NCBI RefSeq assembly: GCF_043641555.1
Contig: NZ_JBHZRJ010000005.1
Location: forward strand, 310,001 to 374,000
DNA from: Saccharospirillum alexandrii_A
Lineage (GTDB): Bacteria; Pseudomonadota; Gammaproteobacteria; Pseudomonadales; Natronospirillaceae
Direction: 5' to 3'
Length of the DNA stretch: 64,000 nt
This document shows, in pieces, positions 24,305 through 35,640 of this stretch. The position numbers and the translations under genes were made by a program. Position 1 is the stretch's first letter; each line of letters opens with the position of its first letter. Below the pieces are notes generated by a model, which did no database searches, was not told where the DNA came from, and was given only the letters and a program-made list of their open reading frames with translations.

Positions 24305-24700
24305 ATGACCGCCATCCCTACAGAACTGCGATACGCAAAAAGCCACGAATGGGTGCGCGACAACGGTGATGGCACCCTAAGCGTGGGCATTACCGACCAT
24401 GCTCAAACACAGCTCGGTGACGTTGTGTTCGTAGAGTTGCCCGAAGTAGGCCAGGAACTGAGCGCTGGTGGCGAAGTCGCGGTGATTGAATCGGTCAAAG
24501 CCGCGAGCGACATTTACAGCCCTGTATCAGGCACCGTCACCAGCGTGAATGATCAGTTGGAAGACGCACCCGAAACCATCAACGAAGACTGTTACCAGGC
24601 GGGTTGGATTTTTACGCTGACCCCCAGTGATGACACCGAACTGGATGGCCTGCTGACTGCAGACCAGTACCAGTCAAGTACTACATCTTCCGAGGCTTAA
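24305..24700 (+). CDS. gcvH: Glycine cleavage system H protein
   Basis: Lipoyl carrier of the glycine cleavage system that shuttles the aminomethyl group between P, T and L proteins. 131 residues. The sequence 'LRYAKSHEWVRDNGDGTLSVGITDHAQTQLGDVVFVELP' is typical. The lipoylated Lys lies in 'ESVKAASDIYSPVSG'. ATG at 24305 with AAGGA 7 nt upstream; the open frame extends 52 codons further upstream without homology. Followed by gcvP after 214 bases that contain a palindromic element. Confidence 0.96.
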   Translation: MTAIPTELRYAKSHEWVRDNGDGTLSVGITDHAQTQLGDVVFVELPEVGQELSAGGEVAVIESVKAASDIYSPVSGTVTSVNDQLEDAPETINEDCYQAGWIFTLTPSDDTELDGLLTADQYQSSTTSSEA

Positions 24701-24734
24701 TCCAGTTTAGTTCTATTGGGTGCCATGAGCCCGT

Positions 24735-24845
24735 TTCAGGTACCGGGTATACCGCTCCAGGGTCGGCGTAAACCCGTCCATGGGGCCTAGACCGCAGCAT
24801 CCCTGCTGCGGACTACCCTGGATCGGTATACCCGGCACCTGACAC
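24735..24845 (+). repeat. Palindromic element, type 1, in the gcvH-gcvP gap
   Basis: Arms CAGGTACCGGGTATACCGCTCCAGGG and complement with three mismatches. Inner hairpin CCGCAGCATCCCTGCTGCGG. If gcvH-gcvP is one transcript, the element is transcribed within it. Confidence 0.87.
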
Positions 24846-24914
24846 TTAGTTCGCTGCCAATTTCAATAACTGTATTAACAAAACCTTTTGCCAAACAACT
24901 TTTGAGGCTCCGCC

Positions 24915-27794
<2,880 letters not shown>

Positions 27795-27888
27795 CGCGCA
27801 TAGAAGGGCCTAACCGGGCGGCTGCAGTCCGGTTCGATCGGTGCTACATTAGCCACACACTGTCTGCTGTAGTGTCGTTTGAATTGCC

Positions 27889-28971
27889 ATGTCTGAACAC
27901 GGGTCTCCACCAAACAATGGGCCATTGAAGTCCAACCCCGAATCTTCTGGTTTGTTTCTGGCCGTCTCACGCGCGGCCGGGTTTTTGAACCATAATCGGG
28001 GTTGGCGACACGGGATTGAGAATTTCCTGGCCGCGTTGGGAAGGGCGACTTCGTCAAACCGGGCCTGGGTGTTCGAAGTGGTGGACCAGGGGCCTGACCA
28101 CTACACCACCAAGTTCGTTTATGAGTGGGCGTCATCGCCCGATTACTCTGAAATCAACAAACCGCGATACGATCACCACCGGGTGAACATCAACACCGAT
28201 GACCGGCGCGCCTTTTATGAGGCACGGCTAAACGGCGAAGTTCTCAGACACCACCGCAACTCAGTGGGCGCGTTTTTGCGCCTTGAGTTCGAACTCCAGA
28301 ACATCCAGTCGATGCTCACCATTCCGATCATGGTCGATGGCGCCTGGTGGGGGATTCTGGGGTTTGATGACTGTGACGCCCCGCGCGAGTATTCGGACAG
28401 CATGGTCGCGGCGCTGGAAATCGCGGCAACTTTGATTACCAATGGCATTTTGCGCGAACGCCTTGAATGGGAAGTTAACCACGATACGCTGACTGGCCTG
28501 CACAACCGCCGGGCACTGATTCAGCGTATTGAGCGTTCACTGCACACCTCGCCCGACCTCGGGTCGCTGATCATTATCGATCTCGATGATTTCAAACGCA
28601 TCAACGATAGCCTGGGGCACCAGGCCGGGGATGTCGCGCTGAAGTCTGTCGCTGCTGCGCTGCGTGCCGCTTTGCCTGCTGATGCCACGCTGTCGCGCTT
28701 TGGCGGAGAAGAGTTCGCGCTCTGGTTGCCGGCCGACGGGCAAACGGCCTGTGCGCTGGCTGAAACCTTGCGTGAAACGCTGGTGCAGCACGAGGTCGTC
28801 TGGAAGGGCACGAGCATGACCATTTGTGCCAGCTTTGGCGTCGCTCAGATGCGCCCCTGCCCTCAACCCGAATCGACCCAGGTGCTGTTCGACAAGGTGT
28901 TCGCCCGTGCCGATCAGGCCCTGTTCAGGGCAAAGGCAGGCGGGCGAAATCAGGTGGTTTATACCGACTGA
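27889..28971 (+). CDS. GAF-GGDEF diguanylate cyclase
   Basis: 360 residues, no membrane segment, so cytoplasmic. A GAF domain (about 35-195, 'FLAALGRATSSNRAWVFEVV' to 'PIMVDGAWWGILGFDDC') precedes a GGDEF domain (about 205-358) with an intact active site 'RFGGEEF' and 'IIIDLDDFKRINDSLGH' for metal and GTP. The product-inhibition RxxD motif is not in its usual place upstream of GGEEF. I infer an active c-di-GMP synthase controlled by a ligand at the GAF domain. Ends 3 bases from the convergent chemoreceptor stop. Ribosome site poor. Confidence 0.88.
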   Translation: MSEHGSPPNNGPLKSNPESSGLFLAVSRAAGFLNHNRGWRHGIENFLAALGRATSSNRAWVFEVVDQGPDHYTTKFVYEWASSPDYSEINKPRYDHHRVNINTDDRRAFYEARLNGEVLRHHRNSVGAFLRLEFELQNIQSMLTIPIMVDGAWWGILGFDDCDAPREYSDSMVAALEIAATLITNGILRERLEWEVNHDTLTGLHNRRALIQRIERSLHTSPDLGSLIIIDLDDFKRINDSLGHQAGDVALKSVAAALRAALPADATLSRFGGEEFALWLPADGQTACALAETLRETLVQHEVVWKGTSMTICASFGVAQMRPCPQPESTQVLFDKVFARADQALFRAKAGGRNQVVYTD

Positions 28972-28974
28972 TCC

Positions 28975-30570
28975 TCAGCCACTGCTCAGTTTGAATTGAC
29001 CGGAAAGCTCCTGCAAGTCGACGCCCAGCCGGCTCAATTCCTGATTCGCCTGCAAGGTCTCCTCACTCGCCGTAGCTGACTGATCAGCAGACTCCGAAAT
29101 GGTCAAAATGCTTCTGTTGATCTCTTCTGCGACGGCACTCTGTTCGGTGACAGCCGCTGCAATCTGTTGGTTCATTGCCTGAATTTGAGTTACCGCCTCG
29201 GTGATCGACGAGAATGCCTCACGAGCTCGCATGGCCGGGCCTTTGGTCGCCTCGGCCCGTTCGGAACTCACCTTCATTTTTTCGGCCGTTTGCTCGGCAT
29301 TCTTCTGCAGATTATTGATCAGCGCTTCGATTTGCTCGGTGGAGTCCTGAGTCCGCTTGGACAAGCCGCGCACTTCATCGGCCACTACCGCAAACCCTCG
29401 CCCGGCTTCGCCGGCACGAGCCGCTTCGATGGCTGCGTTCAACGCCAGCAAATTCGTTTGCTCGGCAATGCCGGCTATTACATCCAGCACCGTTCCGATC
29501 TTATCGCTGTCGGCCTTAAGCTCAATGATCGCCTGAGTCGCCGCTGCCACCTCGTCCGCCAACTCTTCGGTCTGCAGAATATTGTTGCGCACCAGCTCGC
29601 CGCCCTCCCGGGTTAACTGTTCGCATTGCTCGGCAGAGCTGGAGGCTTCCTCAGCGTTCTGGGCCACTTCGCGCACCGTAGCGGTCATCTCATTCATGGC
29701 GGTCGAGACCTGATCGGTTTCGTTCTTTTGTTCGGTGATTAGCCGGGTATTCTCCTGGGCAACCGCCGACATCTGTTCACTGGAGGAGGCCAGTTGGGTG
29801 ATGCCATCGCTCAATCGACCAATCAGTTGTTGCAGACTGTGGATGGTCGTATTGGTGCTTGTCATCAAAACGCCAATTTCGTCGGTTCTACGGGTAACAA
29901 GGGTCTGATCAAGATTACCAGCTGCCAGCTCTTTCAACACCCCAACCAACTGTAAGAGAGGTTTGCTGATCATCGCGGTGATCACAATGGCTATGAACGC
30001 CCCCAGTAAAAGTGCAATCAGGGTCGCTGCGATGATCACCCTCTCGGCTCGCTGAATGATCTGAGCGATCTCAGATTCCCGTGCCTGGGCATACTCGTTA
30101 ATGACCTCCTCTAGGTCACGTGCACTAGCGAGCAATGCTTCATTGAACTGATCCATTTCAGCGTCACTGGCGTTGTTTTCCAAACCTTCGATCAAAAGGA
30201 CAAAGTCAGCCTCATAAGACACCACATCCTTAATAACTGTTTGCATAACTTCCCGGGTGACAGGATCATCTGTGGTATCCAACATGAAATTGGCTTCATC
30301 GTTTAGCTCGCCCAACAATCGCTGATTCTCATCGAGGTAGCGCTGTTGTTGCCGTATAATAAAATTCTTTTCTGCAATCCGGGCATTGGCCATGCGCGCA
30401 CTTAACGAATCAAGCAATCTCAACCGCTGGTATTCTTCAGCAACCAGATTGAGGTTCTGGAATCCGGTAAAAGCAATGCTTGCGGTCAGCAGAAGAATAA
30501 ATCCAAAACCGGTAAAGAGTTTCATGCGCGTTGAAAGATTATATATAGGCTGAGTTATTCGATCGATCAT
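28975..30570 (-). CDS. Methyl-accepting chemotaxis protein
   Basis: 531 residues. TM1 (about 16-37), an all-helical periplasmic sensor of about 140 residues, TM2 (about 180-202), HAMP (about 203-255) and a cytoplasmic signalling domain with the hairpin tip 'EQTNLLALNAAIEAARAG'. The periplasmic part with 'AEEYQRLRLLDSLSARMANARIAEKNFI' resembles helical bimodular-type sensors; its ligand is unknown. No C-terminal CheR-binding pentapeptide. I chose the ATG at 30570 because AGGA lies 9 nt upstream; an in-frame start 11 codons out has no such site. Divergent from the GGDEF-EAL gene across a 646-base gap containing a CRP-type site. Confidence 0.92.
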   Translation of the reverse strand: MIDRITQPIYNLSTRMKLFTGFGFILLLTASIAFTGFQNLNLVAEEYQRLRLLDSLSARMANARIAEKNFIIRQQQRYLDENQRLLGELNDEANFMLDTTDDPVTREVMQTVIKDVVSYEADFVLLIEGLENNASDAEMDQFNEALLASARDLEEVINEYAQARESEIAQIIQRAERVIIAATLIALLLGAFIAIVITAMISKPLLQLVGVLKELAAGNLDQTLVTRRTDEIGVLMTSTNTTIHSLQQLIGRLSDGITQLASSSEQMSAVAQENTRLITEQKNETDQVSTAMNEMTATVREVAQNAEEASSSAEQCEQLTREGGELVRNNILQTEELADEVAAATQAIIELKADSDKIGTVLDVIAGIAEQTNLLALNAAIEAARAGEAGRGFAVVADEVRGLSKRTQDSTEQIEALINNLQKNAEQTAEKMKVSSERAEATKGPAMRAREAFSSITEAVTQIQAMNQQIAAAVTEQSAVAEEINRSILTISESADQSATASEETLQANQELSRLGVDLQELSGQFKLSSG

Positions 30571-31216
30571 CGTGACTGTCCTACTGCAAGGCTGGTGAAA
30601 CACCTTGATTCACCTTCTTCTTTAAGCCTATCAGTTAAAAATAAAGAATAGCGACTTGACCGAAGGGTCATAATCTTTAGTCGATAGCATCCACTTTGGA
30701 CATTGACTGGCATATTAATACACGACACCATTTAGTAAGGTATCGAATTAGAATATAGCTATACCATGAGACTGAAATAAATTAGATATGTCTACGTTAA
30801 CAATACCGTCTATTACTTCCAAATCACTGGCAATAGAATATGTAAATATTAAATTTAAGACGATTTAAGATACTTTATGTGACACACGTCACACTATAAA
30901 TGTTATTTTTCTTAAATATGTCGACTGAATGCCGTTCTAAATTCGCACCAAAAGAGTGCGTACCGTCATCGGGATCGGCGTTCCATTACCCATTTCGATG
31001 CACCACTGCATCGGGTCATTCAGAGGCTCTTTAACCTCCTGCACGACCCGGTCATCTTTATTAAAAAGCTGACGACGATCGATCCTGAAAAATCACTATT
31101 ATCTATCCTATAAGCTTACTGTTCGATTGACACCTGTCTGCATCACTGTAGTTTCGATTGCTCACTCTATGCGATAGAGTGACTAACGGACATGCGATAT
31201 TCGGAGTAGTCGCTTT
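30571..31216. other. AT-rich divergent intergenic region
   Basis: 646 bases, clearly richer in A+T than the surroundings, with no credible gene on either strand. It holds a perfect CRP-type site (30878-30893), CGATGCACCACTGCATCG at about 31008-31025, and a 9-bp hairpin TCACTCTAT-GCG-ATAGAGTGA at 31162-31182 just ahead of the downstream gene. Presumably the control region for both divergent genes. Confidence 0.6.
30878..30893. promoter_or_regulatory. Perfect CRP/Vfr-type binding site
   Basis: TGTGACACACGTCACA matches TGTGA-N6-TCACA exactly. Located 308 bases upstream of the chemoreceptor start and 324 bases upstream of the GGDEF-EAL start, within AT-rich DNA. Binding is inferred from the consensus only. 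Confidence 0.65.
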
Positions 31217-32989
31217 ATGCCACAACGTTCATCCGCCCGTTCGCAACAGATACAAAATGCAGCCTCCAGATCTGTTGAACGGCTGATTCAAATTCTGGGC
31301 TCGCTACCCACTCAGCTCAGACAGATGAGCGACCACTCCAGCCTGATGATTCACACGGTTCAGATTGCGATGATTTTAGCGCTACTGGTCGCGGGCACGC
31401 TTATTGTCTATTACACAGGAGGCACCGGTTTTGCGTATCCTTACTTGTTGTTGCTGCCTGTCATTCTATCCAGCTCGCTGTATCGTATTTGGGGCGGCGT
31501 CTGGTGCGCTGTTGTTGCGGGTCTGCTGATCGGGCCGTTCATGCCACTGAACACAACCGAAAACCTGGACCAGTCAACGTCCAATTGGCTGGCAAGGCTG
31601 ATCATGTTCATCATTATTGCCTGGTTTACCGGTTCTGTGTTTCAACGCATTCGCAATTCTCTCAGCACTGATGACAGAACGAGTCTTCCCAACTACAAGG
31701 CCCTGCATGAGGATGTCCGCCGTGCACTGTTGCAAAAGCGCCTGTCACGATCGATACGCAAAGACCCCATGGTTATGGTAGTAATTGTAAGGCTGGTTGA
31801 CCTCTGGGAAGTTACAGAGGCGTTTGGCGTTGATGCAGCCGACCGGGCAACCGAACTTCTGGCTCGCGAGCTCAAGACCCTCAGTACACTGATACACAAT
31901 GTCTACTTGTTCGGCAGCTCGGAGTTGGCGTTGCTGGTTACCACCCATGGTGACGGTGATAACAAGACGATTGGGCTGAATGTCATTGCCCAGATTGAAA
32001 GTGCCGGAGAAAAAAACTTAACGGTAAACAACACCGCGGTCAGAATCCAACTGTCAGCGGGTAGCTATATCACAACCGATGCTGAAACCGACCCGGCACT
32101 GATGATTAAACGAGCCCGATTTGGGTTAATCACCGCACTTGAACTTGGCCATTTTCACCATAGTTTCGAGGTCACTGATGATCAACGACTGGAGAGCCGG
32201 ATTCAGCTCATCTCCCGCGTGAGGGATGCACTGGCCAACAACGAATTCGAATTGTTTTACCAGCCAAAAACAGACCTCCGGACCGGCAAACCAGCTGGTT
32301 GCGAGGGCTTGATTCGATGGGCAGACGGAGCAGGAGGCTTCATATCACCCGGCGCTTTTATGCCAAAAGTCGAAAAAACCACGCTGATAACACCGGTCAC
32401 CCGACATGTAATTCACCTGGCATGTGATTTAATACGACGTAAGCCAGAAGCAACACCTGTCAGCATCAATTGGGCCGCTCAGAATCTACTCGACGATCAA
32501 TTGATTGATTGGCTGGGAGAAACAGTCAACGCTTTTGGCATAGTATCGACAGACCTTGAAATTGAAATTACCGAAGGAGCACTGATCAACGATCCGCTGC
32601 ATGCCCGGGAAAACGTTGGGCGATTGCGGAAAATGGGGTTTCCGGTGAGTTTGGACGACTTTGGAACCGGATATTCATCCTTTCAATACCTGACTCAATT
32701 ACCAATAACGGGGCTTAAAATAGATCGGGCATTCGTCATCAACCTGGAATATGATCCGACCGCTCGAAAAGTTATAAAGAGCATTATTGAGCTGGCGCAT
32801 TCATTGGACCTCAGCGTAACCGTTGAAGGGCTGGAAACCAGTGAACAATGCAACATCGTCAGCTCGTTGGGTGCAGATTATGCTCAGGGTTACTACCTGG
32901 CGAAGCCTTTAGCTGAGCATCATTTTCTGGCGTACCTCGCTGAGCCTGAATCCAGGTTGAGGCACACAACTGTCGTTTGCCGGAATTGA
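31217..32989 (+). CDS. Membrane GGDEF(degenerate)-EAL protein, probable c-di-GMP phosphodiesterase
   Basis: 590 residues. Four hydrophobic segments between about 48 and 142 form a membrane sensor of unknown type. The GGDEF domain (about 150-320) is degenerate: where GGDEF should be it reads 'LFGSSELALLV', so no cyclase activity is expected. The EAL domain (about 330-575) has 'CEGLIRW' for EAL (Gly for Ala), then 'EIEITEGAL', 'VSLDDFGTGYSSFQYL', 'LKIDRAF', 'TVEGLET' and 'YAQGYYLAKP', so the catalytic set is otherwise complete. I infer phosphodiesterase activity. GGAG lies upstream of the ATG. Lower GC than neighbours. Confidence 0.88.
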   Translation: MPQRSSARSQQIQNAASRSVERLIQILGSLPTQLRQMSDHSSLMIHTVQIAMILALLVAGTLIVYYTGGTGFAYPYLLLLPVILSSSLYRIWGGVWCAVVAGLLIGPFMPLNTTENLDQSTSNWLARLIMFIIIAWFTGSVFQRIRNSLSTDDRTSLPNYKALHEDVRRALLQKRLSRSIRKDPMVMVVIVRLVDLWEVTEAFGVDAADRATELLARELKTLSTLIHNVYLFGSSELALLVTTHGDGDNKTIGLNVIAQIESAGEKNLTVNNTAVRIQLSAGSYITTDAETDPALMIKRARFGLITALELGHFHHSFEVTDDQRLESRIQLISRVRDALANNEFELFYQPKTDLRTGKPAGCEGLIRWADGAGGFISPGAFMPKVEKTTLITPVTRHVIHLACDLIRRKPEATPVSINWAAQNLLDDQLIDWLGETVNAFGIVSTDLEIEITEGALINDPLHARENVGRLRKMGFPVSLDDFGTGYSSFQYLTQLPITGLKIDRAFVINLEYDPTARKVIKSIIELAHSLDLSVTVEGLETSEQCNIVSSLGADYAQGYYLAKPLAEHHFLAYLAEPESRLRHTTVVCRN

Positions 32990-33097
32990 TTAATGGGGCC
33001 ATGCTGACTGGTTGAACGTGAATACCAGGCGTATTCTGTAGTAGCCGCCCTATTCTGTCTAATCACGCCAACCAATAATCCAACTCTTGCGCCATTC

Positions 33098-33137
33098 ATA
33101 GAATCAAAGGCTGAATACTGAGTTGCCTTTGATTCTA
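33098..33137 (+). terminator. Long hairpin after the GGDEF-EAL gene
   Basis: Perfect 14-bp stem ATAGAATCAAAGGC/GCCTTTGATTCTAT with a 12-nt loop, 109 bases past the stop and 10 bases before the MITE. No U-run; could terminate weakly in either direction. Confidence 0.45.
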
Positions 33138-33147
33138 TCGGAGAATA

Positions 33148-33447
33148 CTAGGGAGCCTCTGAACAACTCCCCCAGGGCTCTGCGCGAGCTAAAACGTTTT
33201 GCCCAAGTGGGCGGCACTCCGACGCACTTCGCAGCGCAATGGCCGTAGCCCTTGTCAAGAAGTGCAACGCCGGGGCAGAACGTTTTAGCCGCGCCCTACG
33301 GGTGGTGCGGCATTCCGACTTTCCGAGGAACGCTGCCACTGCGTTGGACTCATTTGAAAGGTCTAGACATTCCTGCATGAGTCCGCCTTGTGGCAGCGTC
33401 CCTCGGATAAGCCAGAGCCCCGGGGGAGTTGTTCAGAGGCTCCCTAG
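33148..33447. mobile_element. MITE-like element with 32-bp terminal inverted repeats
   Basis: 300 bases bounded by CTAG on both sides. The terminal inverted repeats GGGAGCCTCTGAACAACTCC... are 32 bp with one mismatch. A second, internal inverted pair (GCTAAAACGTTTTGCCC and GGGCAGAACGTTTTAGC) follows. No transposase is encoded. The ends resemble those of IS5-type elements in general form; the parent element is not in the window. Unrelated to the palindromic elements described elsewhere. Confidence 0.78.
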
Positions 33448-33638
33448 GGTTTTGAACGTGGTCAATGCTCCAGATCCGCCAATAGAAACGCTCTCTCTAC
33501 CGAGCGGCCGGCCTGTAGGAAGTGGGTAAGGTCATTGACAAAGACAACAGCATCCAGAGATGACGCCATGACTGCTTCAAATAGCGATGCAATCTATTGA
33601 GACGTGACATGCGTGCTCAGTGATGCATCTGCATAAGT

Positions 33639-35192
33639 TTATCGTTTGAATCTCTCTACCAGTTCGTTCAGATCCTGGGCAATTTTATCAACCTGCCCTA
33701 TGCGTTCTGCCGCGTGAGTCGACAAGTCAGCATTGTTTGACGCCAGAGTCGAAATGGTAACGATCTGCCGGTTGATCTGTTCTGAGACCTGAGCTTGTTC
33801 CTCAACCGCAGCCGCCATTTCCTGAGACATGTCAGCTATGCCGTTTACCGACTGTGCGATACCATCCAGCTTCTCGGAGGAAATCTTAACTTGCTTCAGG
33901 CCTTCCTCGGCGTCCTTCTGACCTTCGCTGGCGACGGTAATCGCCTGCTTCGCCCGATTCTTTAGTTCCGCGATGATCGAATGGATCTCCTGCGTCGAAC
34001 CTTGGGTGCGCTGCGCCAGTTGTCTAACTTCATCGGCTACCACCGCAAACCCACGACCCGATTCACCCGCCCGTGCGGCTTCTATGGCTGCATTTAATGC
34101 CAGCAGATTAGTCTGCTCTGCAATTTGCTCGATAATCTGAGCAGCGCCCATGATCGTCTCGGTTTGTTTTGACAGGTCTGCCACAGCCTGGCTGATCGCG
34201 TCCACTTTGGCTTTCAAATGTTCAATGGCCTGGTGTGTCTTGCGAGACACAGAGGCACCTTCTTTAGCCAGCCCACTGGCCTCTTCTGCCTTATTGGCCG
34301 TTTGCTGAACGTGGTCCGAGACTTCATTGATGGTTGCCGTCATTTCATTCATCGCGGCGGCAACCTGGTCTGATTCTTCCTGTTGCTTGAGCATTTCGGA
34401 TTGAGCCTCGGTTGCCATGCCCAACGCTTCAGACGCATCGCGGCTGGCTTTAAGGGAGGCATCCTGAATGCGGGTTAACACGGTATCGAGGTGCGCCTGC
34501 TCACTCATTATGGCGACTTTTAGCCGGCCGAGATCGCGGGCATCGTCGGTGTAACTTTTGACCGCAAGATCGTGTTTGAACGATTTTTCCAGCAATTTGT
34601 TAACCCCGACCATCAGTGAACGACGGGACAGCAGCCACCAGCATGACAAAGCAATAAGCGAGAGCAATACGACGCCATAAGCCAAAGCAGGCTGATTGGA
34701 CGCAAAGAGTGCCAGCGACACCAAAACCATAACAGCAGTAGCCATAGTTTGCCGGGGCGGTAACGCCGGGCCGGTTTTAAAACCCGACTTTTTGATTTTA
34801 CGGTAGAGCTTTTCGGCGCGCTCTACATCACTGCGCTCGGGGACACGACGAACCGATTCATAACCGATGACGGTGCCGTTATCGGTAACCGGGGTAACAT
34901 AAGCATTCACCCAATAGTAATCACCGTTTTTGCAGCGGTTCTTAACCAGGCCCATCCAGGGCTGGTTCGCCTTCAGATGCGACCACATGACTTCATAGGC
35001 TTCTGACGGCATGTCCGGATGACGGATGATGTTATGAGGCTGACCAACAAGTTCTTCGCGAGTAAAACCGCTGACGCGCTCAAAGGCATCGTTGCAGTGT
35101 TTTATCCGACCTTTCAGATCAGTGGACGAAATCAGTTTTTCGTCTGTTGAGAAAGAAATTTCCTTATCGGTAACCGGTTGATTATTTCTCAC
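33639..35192 (-). CDS. Aer-like PAS chemoreceptor
   Basis: 517 residues. The N-terminal PAS domain (about 15-120) has 'STDLKGRIKHCNDAFERVSGF' and 'HPDMPSEAYEVMWSHLK', the FAD-binding Aer-type signature; two close membrane segments (about 148-190) follow, then an MCP signalling domain with 'EQTNLLALNAAIEAARAGES'. In E. coli Aer this design senses redox state for aerotaxis. I chose the GTG start at 35192 because GGAGG lies 6 nt upstream and the N-terminus 'RNNQPVTDKEISF' matches this class; a TTG 12 bases further out would sit on the ribosome site itself. Stand-alone gene. Confidence 0.92.
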   Translation of the reverse strand: MRNNQPVTDKEISFSTDEKLISSTDLKGRIKHCNDAFERVSGFTREELVGQPHNIIRHPDMPSEAYEVMWSHLKANQPWMGLVKNRCKNGDYYWVNAYVTPVTDNGTVIGYESVRRVPERSDVERAEKLYRKIKKSGFKTGPALPPRQTMATAVMVLVSLALFASNQPALAYGVVLLSLIALSCWWLLSRRSLMVGVNKLLEKSFKHDLAVKSYTDDARDLGRLKVAIMSEQAHLDTVLTRIQDASLKASRDASEALGMATEAQSEMLKQQEESDQVAAAMNEMTATINEVSDHVQQTANKAEEASGLAKEGASVSRKTHQAIEHLKAKVDAISQAVADLSKQTETIMGAAQIIEQIAEQTNLLALNAAIEAARAGESGRGFAVVADEVRQLAQRTQGSTQEIHSIIAELKNRAKQAITVASEGQKDAEEGLKQVKISSEKLDGIAQSVNGIADMSQEMAAAVEEQAQVSEQINRQIVTISTLASNNADLSTHAAERIGQVDKIAQDLNELVERFKR

Positions 35193-35585
35193 TATTTCCT
35201 CCAATGCCTGCTAACAGGCGAACACTTCTGTCCTATCCGGGTAACGCCATCTGGTTTCAGAGAACTGAACGCAGTAAAGATCATGATTATTCGGCACAGC
35301 ATCCGAGCGGAACGCTTCGGGCACACTGATTACAATGACCACTGTATCGCATACTATCGGCCTGGTTATTAGCCCCTTTAGTTCTGTCTTTTAATACAGT
35401 CGGCAGAGTTGTAAATCGTCAGCGTAGAGAGTGACAACCGACCTAATTATCGAGATGCGTGATGCTGGTAGGTATAGACCAGCGTTTGGCATTGAGCAAA
35501 AATTCAACTGAACTATGTTCGAGGGACGTAACACGAGGAGGCATTTACTGTTTTTTCTAGAAGTTGGTGGATAGACCAGGAATAA
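35193..35585. other. Intergenic region between the Aer-like gene and rhlE
   Basis: About 390 bases between the Aer-like start and the rhlE terminator. No palindromic element and no credible gene. It should contain the promoter of the Aer-like gene; I see no clear hexamer pair. Confidence 0.4.
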
Positions 35586-35632
35586 CCAGAAAAGAACGGG
35601 CTACCGGGCGAATAACTCGCACCGGTAGCCCG
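35586..35632 (-). terminator. Rho-independent terminator of rhlE
   Basis: On the minus strand an 11-bp stem CGGGCTACCGG/CCGGTAGCCCG, starting 8 bases after the stop, is followed by TTCTTTTC. Confidence 0.8.
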
Positions 35633-35640
35633 ACAGTACA

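Noticed and set aside
33448..33638. Remnant gene between the MITE and the Aer-like gene
   Set aside because: Short frames without start sites or recognisable similarity on either strand.
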